64,000 nt of DNA, from the NCBI GenBank assembly GCA_026770575.1, contig MU657200.1, positions 79,072 to 143,071 of the forward strand. Direction: 5' to 3'. This DNA is from Pelagophyceae sp. CCMP2097. Taxonomy: Eukaryota > Sar > Pelagophyceae. Of this stretch, positions 30,722-42,535 are shown one piece after another (position 1 is the first letter of the stretch; every line of letters starts with the position of its first letter). The notes beneath the pieces were generated by a model. It did no database searches. It was not told the origin of the DNA and saw nothing but the letters and a program-made list of their open reading frames with translations. The position numbers and the translations under genes are program-made.

Positions 30722-33700
30722 ATGGCGGTCGCGCCGGGCGGCGCGCGGCCTTTGATACTGGAGGACGGCGGTTCTGGAGTGAAGAACGACGAGGTGTCTC
30801 CCTGGGACGCCGCCGGGTGGTTCTCGCGCACGACGTTCATTTACGTGCTGCCTCTCTTAAAGCTCGGCTCTAAACGGCCTATCCAGCTGAGCGACCTGCC
30901 GCCGCTGCCGAAGCGCGACGACCCTCGCGCGATTGCGTTAAGAATCGAGCGCGCGTGGGCGGCCGAGCTGAAACGGCCCGAGCCGTCTTTATTAAGAGCG
31001 ATCCTGTTTTGCTTTTCGCCCGAGCTGGCGTGCTCTGGGTTTTGGACTACTTTGGAGTACGGTTCCGTCCTCGGCCAGGCCGCCGTCCTCGGCCCTTTAG
31101 TCCAGGCCGCGTCCAACGGCTCTATTCAACGCGGCGCCGGGCTCGGCGCCGCACTCGTCTTCCTCTCGGGGATGCAAGCGGTCTCGCACCACCGCGCGTT
31201 TTATTTCTCAATGCGAGGCGGTGAGCAGACCCGCATCGAATCGAGGACTGCGAGGGCCGAGAGATGACGCCCGAATGCCCTCATCGTGTCTGTCGTACGC
31301 GAAGCGTCGTCGCGTAGGGTGGAACGCGCGCAACGGCATGATCGACTTTATGCACAGCAAGCTGCTCCGTGTCTCTGCCGCCCACGTCTCCAGGCTCTCG
31401 ACGGGCAAGATCATCACCGTCGTTGCCTCGGACGTCCAGAGGTTCGACCTGGTTTGTAACTTCCTCCACGCGCGGTCTTCAGCGCCTCTCCGTCGGAAAA
31501 CCCCATCCCGTCGCACGTGAAGAGTCCCTTTCGAGCGCCGCGTCGAACCCCGCTCTCCAGGCCCCATGGCTCTCCGTCCTCGTCGTCGCGTCGGTAACCG
31601 CTTTGCTCACGGTCCAAGTCGGCCTCGCCTCGGCTCTCGCGGGTATCGCCGTGATATTGGCGTCCGTCGCTCTGCAGGTCCGGCTGGGCTTTGCCTTTAA
31701 ACGCCTCCGCGCGAAAGCCGCGAAACTGACGGATAAACGCGTGCGTCTCACTTCGGAACTCATCGCCGGCGCGTTGACGATCAAGTCGAGCGCATGGGAA
31801 GTTCCCTTCGTGAAGCAGGTCGGCGGGTTGAGATGGGAGGAAGAAGCGGCCATTCTCAAGTCGCAAAAGCTGAAAAGTGTGAATTCAGCCTTTTATTTCT
31901 GTACCACGTCCATGGCCGGCGCCGCCACTTTATTAGTCTTCGTCTACGGCGTCGGCGGCACGCTGGACATCGCGCGCGTCTCGACGGTCATCGCCGCGAT
32001 CCAGGTGCTCAGGATGGTAGTCGGACTCCATTTAGCCAGATTCACCTCGGGCGCCCCAGAAGCCCGCGTGGCAGTCGCGCGCATGCAGCACATCTTAGAG
32101 GCCGACGAGGTGCCGCTGCGCGACCTTTTAGACCCGCTCTCCGCGCTGATGCCGCTCGGAAGTGCGGACGAAGCTTTGCTGAGGATGGAAAACGCGTCGT
32201 TCGCCTGGGCCCTCGACGCTCCATCCTCGGGGCCGTCTCAGAAAGTGGCCGACGCGTGCACTCTCGACGCGTGCGTGCGGCGGCTGACTTTGGTCGTCAG
32301 CGAGGGATCGCTTGTCATGGTCTCCGGGCCGGTGGGTTGCGGCAAATCCTCCCTTCTTTCCGCAATCTTGGGCGAGCTCCGCGTCGTCGGCGGCACCGCG
32401 GCGGCGGCGGCGGCGCGCGTCGGCTACACGGCGCAGAGGCCCGCGATTGCGGCGGCATCCGTGCGCGAGAATATCCTCTTTGGAAACCGCTTTCATGAAA
32501 AGGCGTACCATCGGGCAATAGAGGCGGCGCAGCTGCCGGCGGATTTGAGGCAGCTGCCGCGCGGCGACCTGACTGAAATTGGGGAGCGGGGTCTGAATCT
32601 TTCCGGCGGCCAACAAGCCCGGCTCTCCTTGGCGAGGGCCGTTTACGTCGCTCTCACGGAATCCGGCAAGACGCTCCTACTGTTAGACGACGTCTTGGCC
32701 GCGGTCGACCCGGCCGTCGCGCTGGCCATGGCGAATGCGCTGCGCAGTCTGGTCGACGAGACGAAGTGCGGCATCGTCTTAGCGACGCACCAGCGGCATT
32801 TACTCCGCTTTGCAGACGTTATTGTAGAGATGGATGCCGACGGGCTTTGCACGACGACGGCCCAGGCCGCGTGCGCTGCGGCCGGCGGCGATGCGGCCGG
32901 CGCCGGTGCGTCCGATGGCTCTACGGACGCTCCAAAGGACGCGATGCATTGCGGCGCCGCGCCGCTGGTCCGCGACGAGTCGGACCATGCCGACGGCGTG
33001 TGCGTCGACTACTCGGGCACGTTCGAGACGCCCGTGGATGGCGCGCCGGTGGCACCCGTGGATGGCGAACCGGTAGCGAACGCCGTCGACGACGTGTGCG
33101 TCGAAGTGGACCTCGCGGTGGATTCGGAGAGCGACGCACGCGCAAAGCTGTTCGACGCGTTGTCGGCGCCAGAGGACTCCAAGGCGGAGGCGTCCTCGGC
33201 GCCATCTAAAGGCGTCGTCTCCACCGAGGACCGCAGCGTCGGCGCCGTGTCTTTGAGGACGTGGGCGTCGTACGCGCGCGCCGGCGGCCCTTTAAGCGTC
33301 GCCTTTGTCGCAGTCCTTTTCATCGCGGCGCAGCTCGGTCTCATGGCCGCAGACGCCTACGTCCTCGTCTGGGCCGGCGCTTCCCGGCAGCAGCGGCCCG
33401 CGCACCTTCATTCTTTGGCAGGGCTGACTGCGGGCACGATGGGTGCGTCTCTCCTCTGCGCTGTCTCCTTCTTCCGGTGCACGTGCGCGGCGTCGACGGC
33501 GCTGCACGACAAGGCGCTATTCCGCGTCTTGGCGGCGCCGCTGGCGTTCTTCTCCTCGAATCCGCTGGGGCGCATCTTGAACCGATTTTCGGCAGACGTG
33601 GCCGCCGTCGACGAGCTCTTGTCCGTCGCGCTCTTCGACTTTTTGCAATTTGCTCTCATGATGGTCAGCGCCGCGGCTTTGGCAGTGGCCGCGATTCCGT

Positions 33701-35209
33701 ACTTGGCGTTGTTCATGGTGCCTCTGGGTCTCATCTTCTTCCATTTACAAAGGTTCACTCTCCAGTCGATGAACGAACTCAAACGCTTAGATTCGATTTC
33801 AAAGTCGCCCGTGCTGCAGTCGTTCGGCGCTTCTTTACAAGGCCTCGTCACTCTACGCGCGTTTTCGGCCGCGGAAGATGCGCGAGAAGCCATGCGCTTA
33901 GGGCTGAACAAGTCTGCCACTGCGTGGTTCTGGTGGCTCTCCGCGAACCGCTTCCTAGGGTTTGTGCTAGACTCGCTCTGCACTTTGTTATTAGCAGCGC
34001 TGGTCTGCTTGGCGTTACTACTAAGGGACGAGGTCCGGCCCGAACTTTTAGCGCTGGCGTTGATCTACGGCGTCCAGCTCAGCGGGAAGTGAGTGCTCTG
34101 CTTTGATTGTATTCCGCGTGGACCCCGTGCTTTGGTGGTCGTCGACCCCTGCAAACGTAGCTTCCAGTACACGATCCGGCAACATGCCTTGGCAGAGAAC
34201 TACATGACCTCCGTCGAACGGCTCCTCTACTACGGCGACAAGCTCTTAGTCGAGACGGACGGAGAATCGCAGGCGCAAGTGCCGGCCCTGTGGTGCGCCT
34301 TTCTTCTGTGTGTTTGAAGCTCCTGCGTTGGAAGCCGCGTTTCGGACGCCTCTTGCTAGGCCCGCCCAGGGCGCCATCGAGGTGCGAAACGTCTCGTGCC
34401 GCTACCGCGCGGACCTGCCGCCCGTGCTCCGCGGCGTCTCAGTTTGTATATCGGCGCGGTCCAAGGTCGGCGTCGTTGGAAGGACGGGTTCGGGGAAAAG
34501 CAGTTTATTACTCGCCCTCGGTCGCCTCAACGACGTCTCCCACGGCGCCATCCTCTTCGACGGCGTCGACACGGCCACCGTGCCCGTGGCAGTGCTCCGC
34601 AACGCGATTGCGCTCATCCCACAGGTGATTCCATCAAACACTTTGGCCTTGATGCAATCACCACTTTGACCCATCGCCGCACCGGCCGCACCGCCGCACG
34701 CGCAGGAGCCGACGCTCTTCTCGGGCACTTTGCGCTTCAACCTCGACCCGTTCGGGGCGCACTCGAACGCCGCCTGCTCTGCAGCTTTGAATTCGGCGCA
34801 GATCGGGTCGCTTGGACTCGATTCGAGCGTCGACGAAGGCGGAAATAATTGGTCCGCCGGCCAAAAGCAGCTCCTCTGTCTCGCGCGCGCACTTTTACTC
34901 CAAAGGCGCATCGTCGCCATCGACGAGGCGACTGCCAACGTCGACTTTGAGACGGACGCCCACATTCAAGACATGCTCGCCAAGGCCTTTGCAAAGTCGA
35001 CCCTCGTCGTGGTGGCGCACCGCCTCCGCACGGTTGCAGATGCACATCTCATCTTAGTCTTCGACGCCGGCAAACTCGTCGAGTGCGGCGCGCCCGCGGG
35101 ACTCGCTGCCATCCCCGGAGGGGCCTACGCGGCCATGGCCCGCGGCGCCGCGCCCGCGAGCCACCAACACCCGACGCTGCGAGGAATCGCACGCCAGTCT
35201 CGCCAGTGA
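30722..35209 (+). CDS. ABCC/MRP-type full ABC transporter
   Basis: Exporter of conjugates or drugs, in plasma or vacuolar membrane. The order is TMD1-NBD1-TMD2-NBD2. The N-terminal LGSKRPIQLSDLPPLP and TGKIITVVASDVQRFDLVCN are ABCC hallmarks. NBD1: GPVGCGKSSLL, LSGGQQARLSLARAVY, LLLLDDVLAAVD. TMD2 includes LGRILNRFSADVAAVDELLS. NBD2: GRTGSGKSSLL, a degenerate WSAGQKQLLCLARALL signature and IVAIDEATANVD, then AHRLRTV. The exon ending about 30722-31221 joins in phase at an acceptor about 31311. Introns 34089-34167 and 34625-34705 fit. The 31480-31562 and 34290-34320 junctions are off by one base in any GT-AG solution, so either splicing is unusual or the draft has indels. Confidence 0.9.
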
Positions 35210-35295
35210 TGGCGGGGCGGTTCACATAATGAGCATACATACCGAGACTCGTCGCGAGATTGGATGGCGGTGGGGATGCCACATGTTAGTCGGGT

Positions 35296-36740
35296 TTATA
35301 TGGAGTAGTCGTCTTGCGGCCCGGGCGGCGCCTGGCGCTTGCCCTCTTTTTTCATCCAGCCCTGGTCCGCTGCGGCGCCGGCGTGCCTGGAGACGTAGTC
35401 GGCGACGGTCGGTGGGAGTTGGTGGAGTTTGAAGTCGTGAGTGCCGAAGAGCTTGCCGCGCAGGAAAAAAGCCAGCGCCCCGAGGCCCTCGGCGCCCTCG
35501 GCGACGCCGTGGCGCGCGAGCCAGGGGAAGCAGTGGCCCAGCTGCGGCTGCAGGTCCAGGTGCACCTAGCGTCGGTGTGAAGGAACATTCGAAGCCGGAC
35601 AGGACAGTTTGCATCACGTCGACGCAAACGAGTCTCTGGGAACGGCGCGCACCTCGACGCCCGCTGCCTTGGCGGCGTAGAACGCGATGACGGCGTGGTC
35701 GCGGAGGACCTCCAGCCCTCCCGCGGCGAGGTAGAGCGGTGCGAGGCCGCGCCAGTTTCCGCGGCACGGGTTGCAGTCCGGCGAACCCGGGTCCGGCGCG
35801 GCCAGCGTCATCACCGTGCGGTGCGCGTCCGCCGACACGGAAGCGTCGCGCTGGGCGTGGTCGACGACGGAGGGGAGACGGGCCATAGTGGGGTCCATAT
35901 CCACGTACGGAGACACGGCCACCCCCGCCTGCACAGCCTCCGCCTTCTCCTCGGCCATCCTTTGAAGAGCCAGCAGCACCAGCGTCGCGCCGCCGCACCC
36001 ACCGACCAACGCGATGCGCTTCACCTAGACGGGCTCCTTTTGGATCCGCACATCGGCGGGGCAGCCTCAGTCACCGGCGAGTGGACGCGGCTTCAGACCC
36101 CGAGTTCCTCTCGAAGCCATCGCACGGCTGCGAGGACGTCGCACGTGGCGCCGGGCAGCGGCGTCTCTGGCGCGAGGCGGTAATTCACCGCTAAGACTCG
36201 CACATGCGCGGCTCTTGAGAGTTGGTGTGCTGTCTCCAGCTCCGCCTCTGCTCTTCCAGACACTAAACCACCGTGCAAGAAGATGATGGTCGGCGCCACC
36301 TTGGCCGTGGAGACGCCGGGGGCGCAGATCCATAAAGCGTCGCCGTCCCACATCTCAGCGGCGTATTCGATCGGCACCCAAGTCCGCGTAATCTTCGCAA
36401 CAGAATGGTCCGAATCAAAGGCGTCGCGCGCCTCTGCAGATGCGGCGTTGGCGCGGAGATCCTCTAGAGTGGTGGCGTCGCAGCGCAGTCTCCGGAGCAG
36501 TTTGTAGACTGCCTGGTACCGCGGCGTGGGAGTCGTCGCGTCGTCCAGAAACGCTTTCCTGCACGGCCTCAAGTGGCAAAGCAGCGTCGCCGCGTTCAGA
36601 ATGCCCGAATGGACCCAGATGCGGAGTCTAGCGCGGTGCTTGTAGGCGAGGCTGGCGCCGAGGACGCCAACCGAGCAAAAGAGTGGTCGGTCGCCCGGCC
36701 ACGGCACGGAAGAGCGATCGCGACCCGGGAGCCGCATCAT
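35296..36740 (-). CDS. HSL-type alpha/beta hydrolase with Cys at the nucleophile elbow
   Basis: Exons 36740-36099, 36024-35653 and 35565-35296 give 427 residues in phase. The oxyanion motif is FLHGGLVSG (usually HGGG), and VRVLAVNYRLAPETPLPG is the classic HSL/alpha-beta-hydrolase-3 segment. The elbow reads ALVGGCGGATLV where the family has GDSAGG, so the serine is replaced by cysteine. The acid (GGLEVLRDH) and histidine (GHCFPWL) are kept. The N-terminus has one hydrophobic stretch. Could be a thiol hydrolase, like dienelactone hydrolase, or a non-catalytic receptor of the gibberellin-receptor kind. Convergent with the ABCC gene. Confidence 0.75.
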
Positions 36741-37302
36741 CGACGGGCGAGGAGCGGCCCTGGGTCGGGGGCCGCCGCGCGCCTCTCGAGTCAGCGAGAC
36801 TGATACTGACAGCGGTCACGGTCCCGAGGCGAAAGTATTCTGGCAATCACCGACCGCGCCCTCGGAGGATTTGTTCAATCACGGCTAGATTTGCCCACTT
36901 GGACCCAAACTTGGGGCCAAGTACAATTGTAACTGTTGGGCAAGTTGGCATCAACTTTTCTGGGCCCCCGCCGCCACGCCCGTACGCAGGAGTCGGTCAC
37001 TTTCTTGTATTTTAAATTTTAAAAGATTGTCGGGTGGCCCTCGGGCCTCCAAACCAATTGCGCTAGAATGCAAACCGTTCTCGGTCACAGCAAATCCAAA
37101 CCGGCATCAGTAACGGCGAAGCCGCTGCGCGGCGTTTTCTTCCGGTGTCCGAGGCCGTGCTCGAGGCATTCGGCGGAGTTCCATGGATCCACAACGATCT
37201 CCTCCAGGGGATGAAACCGCGTTTTACAAAACGAGCCTCGCGGACCGGTCCGGCGGTGTCGTCGACAAGAGCTTGCGGTGTCTAGAGGCACTCGAAGATT
37301 CC
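36741..37302. other. Intergenic, no gene seen
   Basis: 562 bp containing an AT-rich patch near 37005-37030 (TATTTTAAATTTTAAAAGAT). No coding frame with family resemblance on either strand. Confidence 0.4.
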
Positions 37303-37963
37303 TTAATTCCAAACGTCCTCCTCGCGCCAGTCGTTCAACGCCGCAGCGCCGCGGCTCTCGGCGGCGAGGAATTGCGCCTCGTCGCCCGCCTGCGTCAGCA
37401 CGACGAGCGCTGGCACGCCGCTCCGCCGGCCCGAGCCGTACAAGCCGCTTTCCTTGCCCGCCCAGACTTTGAAGCGTTTCTTCAATTCCGAAGCGGCGCC
37501 CGGCGGCACGTACGCCATGCCCAGTCGCTTAGCGCGCGCCGCCACGGCGGCGTCGTTGCCGTCGGACCCGACGTAGACGAGCTCGACAGCCGTCGCACTC
37601 GTCGAAACGGCCGCCGCGGCGCGAAAGGCGATTAGAGAGGGTTCGAAGCCCGTACACATCGGGCACCAGCCTACGCCGAAAACGTGCGCCACCGTGCCAA
37701 GCCGCTCGGGGTGACGCGCGGCTGTATGACACCACCCCCGCGAGGCCCCCGCGGCCCGCACCGGCGGCAAAGTAGAGAGCGACGCGCTTCCCGCGGCACG
37801 CTTCGATATCGAGCACGTCCATAAGGGCGTCGCCGGCGTCTTTCGTCGCGGGGCGCCGCGTCGCCGCGGCGGCTTTGAAATGCGACGCGCGGCGGAAGAA
37901 GACGAGACCGAAACCTGCCGGGATCAGCAGCGCGAGCAGCAGTGCCCTGTTCGACGCCATCAA
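37303..37963 (-). CDS. Membrane-anchored nucleoredoxin/tryparedoxin-like protein
   Basis: Exons 37963-37762 and 37670-37303 (91-bp intron, phase 1) give 189 residues. Residues 5-24 (NRALLLALLIPAGFGLVFF) are a signal anchor. The spliced thioredoxin fold reads RVALYFAAGWCPMCTGFEPS with a WCPMC redox centre, then VELVYVGSDGND and LKKRFKVWAGKE, and a cis-proline GVPALVVL. Likely a thiol-disulfide reductase facing an organelle lumen or cell exterior. Confidence 0.85.
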
Positions 37964-38837
37964 GGCCGAGACGGCGTCGAGGCGAGCAAAGGAGACCTGG
38001 GGAGAGACGTCCGAGAGTGTGATGACCTCTCGCTAAAATAACGTTGCTTTTTGGCGACGCCTCGGAAGCTTTTGAGAAACTTAGCACTGTCGAATTAGAT
38101 TATCACCGGAAATCTATTAACTATTTTTGGCTCGTGAAGGCGGCTGGCGCTGCGCCGGCCACTCCCGCGAGACGCCCTGGGCGCGCTTGTTTGGCTTTTT
38201 CGACAACTGCCTTATTTTGGCGAGTCTCTGCGAAAGCTTCTTAATTTAGTAGTTAATCAAGTCTAAACCTTAGGGCCCAAATCAAAAGTCGATGAAGGCG
38301 CCAATGAGTTCCCGGCCAATTGAGACAGACGTTAGGGGCACTGTGCCCGAACATTATGTCCAAATTGGCCGGCAATTCCTTGCCTCCAAAGTAGGCTACT
38401 AAAATTTCGCGGTTTGAGACGTTTCTTCTTCGCGTGCTGGTCTCCGAGGCGCCAACTAATACGACTGGAGGGGGCGGCAAGAGCGCACGCGCTAAAGAAA
38501 GTTATCTTCGGCGATTTCTGTTGTGCAAATTCGACAGTGTAGGCTGTAACGGCGGTCGAGACCGGGCTCTTAGCAGCGAGGCGCGGCCGACGGGCGATGC
38601 CGCCGAGGCAGGGCTCCGTCGTCTCGGTCCTCTGAAGCGCGCCGCCCTCGCCTCACAACAGTCGCGGCGACCTGGCGCGCCGATCCGGCGGAGCGGCGTG
38701 CTGGCGCCGCCCAAGGCGCCTTCCGGCGGGCTCTTCGGCGGCGTCGCCGAATTCATCGATGCACGCCGCCGGCGTCCTGCGACGTTGAAGTGCTCCCTTG
38801 GAAAGTGCTCTGCCCCTTGGAAAGTGCTCCGCCCTGG
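37964..38837. other. AT-richer intergenic region with a 10-bp inverted repeat
   Basis: Contains CCGGCCAATT near 38312 and its exact inverse about 50 bp later. Three GTGCTC/GGAAA-type short repeats lie just before the next gene (38790-38835). Open frames at 38434-38830 have no family resemblance; a 5' exon of the next gene could lie here. Confidence 0.35.
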
Positions 38838-39930
38838 ATGACGTCGCCCGATAGTCGTCGAAACAGACGGTCGTCGTCGCAGGTGCCCGGCGGCGGCCGC
38901 GGGCTGCTGTTCTCGCCGGCGGCGCGCGTCGACGGCGTCGTGCTCATGCTTCCAGGGTCCGGCGGCGGCATCGTGCCCGCGTCGCGGCGGCAAACTTACG
39001 ACGATCCCATCCGCGAGCGGATTCAGAAGCAAGACGCTCGTCGCCCGTCTCGACGCGGCCGTCGCGCGATGCAAGAGTTAAACGCCGCGATGGCCAAACG
39101 CGATTGGCACGGTAGGCCTGGGCCCGGGTCTGACAAACGCGCCGCAGCCGTTTGCCGCCGCTTCAAAGCGAGCCGCGCACGGCGCTTTGTACATCCGCCT
39201 CGCGCTCGAGCTCGCCACGGGCCGCAGGCACTCGTGGGCGTTTAAAGCATCGAACGCGGTGGACTTTACAGCGAGGTCGGCAGCTTTACTTATCGACTGG
39301 ACGACCATCCCGCGCACGCGGCTGCGCCGTTTGGACATGCTCGAGGGCGGCGTCGAAGACGCGCGCGCCGCGCTCCGCTTCTTGAAGGAGCGGTTTCCAG
39401 GCGCGCCGATCGTCGTCGTGGGGTTTTCGTGGGGCGGGTGCGTCATGTGGCCCGCCCTCCAAGAACCCATCGCCGACAACGCGGTCATTTCCGGCGCGGC
39501 TGCCATCGCCGGATCTGCGCGCGGCGGCGCCGATCTCGAGGCGAAAGGCCTCGGGTCGCGAGCGGGCGTCGCCGCGTTTTGCAAGAAAGGCGGCGCTGTA
39601 CTCTTCCTGCACGGCAGTCGAGACAAAAACGTCGCTTTGCAAGTCGCAGAGTACCTCTTCGGCGCGGCGGAGACAGACCTGAAAAGATTGGTGCAAATCC
39701 TCGGTGCAAAGCACATGCTCGACTCGGTCCGCGAAGTCGCTTTCGAAGAGCTCAGCAACTGGGCGCGCTGCGTTTTGAGACCCCGCGGCCATACGGGCGC
39801 ACTGACCGGCGTGGAAGCGCGCGGGAAGCCGCGCGGCGACGCCCGCCTGAAGCCTTCCAGGCGCCGGCTCAGCCGAGTCGCAGTGGAACCTGGCCATCCG
39901 CTCCAAGGCCTCGTCGGCTACTCCGAGTAA
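38838..39930 (+). CDS. KANL3/TEX30-like alpha/beta hydrolase
   Basis: After an Arg/Ser-rich start comes GVVLMLPGSGGG, then LGPGLTNAPQPFAAASKRAA and ALYIRLALELATGR in a second frame, so an intron or two lie between about 38955 and 39115 (junction not resolved). The body is open to 39930: PIVVVGFSWGGCVMWPAL gives the nucleophile elbow GFSWG, VLFLHGSRDKNVALQ the acid and LGAKHMLDS the histidine, a complete triad. Family members act on small esters or, in animals, sit in chromatin complexes; role here unknown. Confidence 0.65.
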
Positions 39931-39956
39931 TTACGTAAGAAGGCTACTCCGACGTT

Positions 39957-40075
39957 TCGCAGTGCCCTCGAAGAGCGCCCTCTATGCAGTGCCCCCTCTC
40001 AGCAGCGCTCTCGAAGAGCGCGCTCTCAGCAGTGCCCTCGAAGAGTGGACTGCCCTTTAGAGTGCCCTCGGAGCG
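39957..40075. repeat. Short interspersed AGTGCCCTCGAAGAG repeats
   Basis: At least five imperfect copies of an AGTGCCCTCGAAGAGCG-like unit separated by CAGCAGCGCTCT-type spacers between convergent genes. No coding content. Confidence 0.5.
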
Positions 40076-40133
40076 CTCTAACTTATTGAAGCATTTGCTC
40101 TTCTGCTCTTGTTTCGGGTCGGCGTGGTCTTGC

Positions 40134-40729
40134 TCACTGCCCCTTCTTTGCGGCCTTGGCGCGCGAGACAGCGCCCTTTTTCCGCGCGGCAACCGCGCCC
40201 TGAGCCTTGTTGCGCTTGTACAGCACCCAGCAGACCACGCCCGCAGCAAAGACCTGAAAACAGAGTGATCCACCCGAGTCGCGCGCCGCGAAGGCCCCGG
40301 GAGAGGCACGTTTCGGGCAAAAGGCTACGCACGCCGAGCGTCGACACGATCTTGGGCGCCATCTTCTTCAACTCGCGGATCTGCCTCTCGACGAAGGTGG
40401 GCTTGGGCCGCGTGAAGCGCTTGGCGCGCGGCTGCGCGCGCTGCATGGCCTCTTGGACCGCCTGGCGCTCCTTCTCGCACGAGCTAAACTTCACATATGC
40501 AGCCTCGAACTGCGCATCCTCCGTCGCCGACTTCTCCTCGACCTTGGCTAGCGTCTGTAGCTTCTCCTAATAGCGGGGCGGACGCGTTTGTGGCCCGGGT
40601 CGCGGTCTACAGGATGCAACGTACCAGGGCGTCGTCGCACGTCATCTCCTGCGCCTCCTCGAACGGCTCCACCGGCTCCAGGCGCATCGCCGTCGCCGCC
40701 AGAGCAACAAGCAGCACGCGCGCGAACAT
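40134..40729 (-). CDS. Small type I membrane protein, unknown
   Basis: Exons 40729-40625, 40566-40333 and 40253-40134 give 152 residues in phase. A signal peptide (MFARVLLVALAATAMR) is followed by a charged lumenal helix with coiled-coil character (EKLQTLAKVEEKSATEDA, CEKERQAVQEAMQRAQ). One membrane segment (VFAAGVVCWVLYKRN) and a very basic tail ending KKGQ, like an ER-retention dilysine variant, complete it. No family recognised. Confidence 0.7.
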
Positions 40730-40930
40730 GGCGGCAGAGCAACGCCGCGCGGAGGTTCAGGTGAAGCTGCAGAGAAATCGGCGATCTCCCACTTTTGGCG
40801 ATTGCAATCTTTCCATCCAGAGGCCCGCGCGCCCCATCCGCCAAAAAGATCGGTGCCCTCTTTGCTGACATCGGCGGAGCTCCCCGAACACTGCAAAGTC
40901 CTGCCCGTCCACGGCACGCGTTTCGTAAGC

Positions 40931-41551
40931 CTACCCCCTGGCACTGGTTCCTGGGAAAGGCCTTTTGGATTCGAACTCGACGAGCACGTTGACCGTACCT
41001 TGGTCGTGTGCGGTGTCCTCGTTTCCGGTTCGGCGGCTGCTCCGTTGCGGCCCTTTTTCGTCAAAAGCTTGCTCGGCGAGTAGCTCGCTTGCTCGGAGCT
41101 CGCAGCCGGATGCGATCTCGTGCGCCGCCAAGACCGCGATAAGCAGACCGCCGCCCGCCAGAGTAAACGCGTTCGGGACATCCCCGTACGCGACGAAGAC
41201 CCACAACGGCCCTAAAATCGACTCTAGAAGCAAGACGAGGCCGACTTCGGGCGCGGAGCACAGCGTCGGGGCGATTGAGATACAAATAAAGAGGCCGCCT
41301 TCACACAAGCCGTCCACAAACAGCACCGCGAAGAATTGCCAATGAGGCCGATCCGAGTCGTACCCGGCTTCGGACGGCAGGATTTTGCCTTTGGATGCGC
41401 ACAATGCGACGAACAAGGCAGAGTACTTCGGCACGTCCCTCGCCGCTAAGCGCACGACCGTCATATAGAGAGCGAGCGCGACGCCCGTGCCGGCGGCGAT
41501 GCCGTCTCCAAGGGCGGTGACGACTTCGAATTGCACCCGCGGCGGCCCCGG
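40931..41551 (-). pseudogene. EamA/DMT transporter C-terminal fragment
   Basis: About five hydrophobic segments including VGLVLLLESILGPLWVFVAY, DVPNAFTLAGGGLLIAVLAA and HE, the hallmark end of EamA drug/metabolite transporters. The N-terminal half of the family is missing. The frame runs without break into helicase-associated repeats at about 41552. Either a chimeric fragment or part of a mis-assembled gene. Confidence 0.6.
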
Positions 41552-42535
41552 CTCGGTGCCGTTCGCCGCCACAAAATGTTGCGGCACGGCGCAGTCGCCG
41601 TGCGCCGCTTGATAAGCCGTCAGCAGCTCGAAGTGCGCGTCCCACCCGCCGGCGAGCACGCGCCAGACGAAGGAAATGTTCTCGAGCCGCTCGATTCGGT
41701 CCGGGGGCATATTGCCCGCCTTGTGCACTTTCCGTTGCCACGAGACCCACCGCCCGAGCCTGTTGCCGTCGGCCGCCACGAAGTTTCGTGACACGTTGCA
41801 GTCGCCGTGCTGCGCCTGATACGTCTCGAGCAGCTCGAAGTGCGCGCCCCACCCGACTTGCACATTTCAAGCGAAACCGGCCACTTCGAGCCGGTCCATG
41901 TGCTCCGATCGCATGTTACCCGCCTTGTACGCTTGCCGCTGCGCGACGACCCACCGGCCGAGCGTGGTGCCGTTGGGTGCGACGAATCTGGCAGGGACGA
42001 GGCAGTCGCCGCGCTGCGCGCGGTACGCCAGCAGCTGTGCAAAGTGCGCCTCCCACCCGCCCGCGCGCGCGTCTCAGACAAAGGCAAGCGCGTCGAGCTG
42101 TTCGACGCGCTCCGGGGTCAGCCCGTTTGCCTTGTACGCTTTTCGCTGGTTCGCAACCCACAGTCCCAGAGTGGTGCCGTCGGCCGTGACGAATCGCGAA
42201 GGCACGGCGCAGTCGCCCGCGGCCTCGCGATACGCAGAAAGGCGCAGGTAGTCCGCGTCCCAGGCGCGAGCCGCGAAGCGCGTCGCGAGGCGCGCGCCCG
42301 GCCGTAGCGCCGCCGCTGCCGCCCTGAGCCGCACGGCGCCGAGAATCCTTTGCCGAGCGCCTTCGAGCACCTTTTTCGAGCGCCTTTCCGCTGCAAAGTC
42401 ACTCCGAGTCTGTCGGCTCGCGCCGTGCCTCGACGTCGCCCCCGCGGGCTGGCGAGTCGTGCGAATTCGACGGAAGCCGAAACGTTGCTCAACTATTGGT
42501 CGCATTTGCAATTCTAATAATCTCGAGATTTGCAC
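41552..42535 (-). pseudogene. Helicase-associated (HA) repeat protein, disrupted
   Basis: Four HA repeats of about 65 residues, each like WxAHFxLLxAYQAxHGDCxVP followed by LGRWVxxQR and a closing FVW. At the ends of repeats 1 and 2 the final Trp codon is TGA (42074-42076 and 41867-41869); repeat 3 keeps TGG. Repeat 4 stops half way, at the junction with the EamA fragment. HA repeats are nucleic-acid-binding modules common as tandem arrays in stramenopile genomes. The upstream 100 residues are Arg-rich. Divergent from the phosphatase gene at 42771. Confidence 0.65.

Noticed and set aside
37633..37660. GGGTTCGAAGCCC-like tRNA T-arm
   Set aside because: It lies in the nucleoredoxin coding exon and no acceptor stem or anticodon arm can be drawn around it.
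41867..42076. TGA read as tryptophan (variant genetic code)
   Set aside because: TGA is the ordinary stop of HSF, glycosidase, HIG1-like, GCK-like and other genes here, so mutation of a decaying array is simpler.
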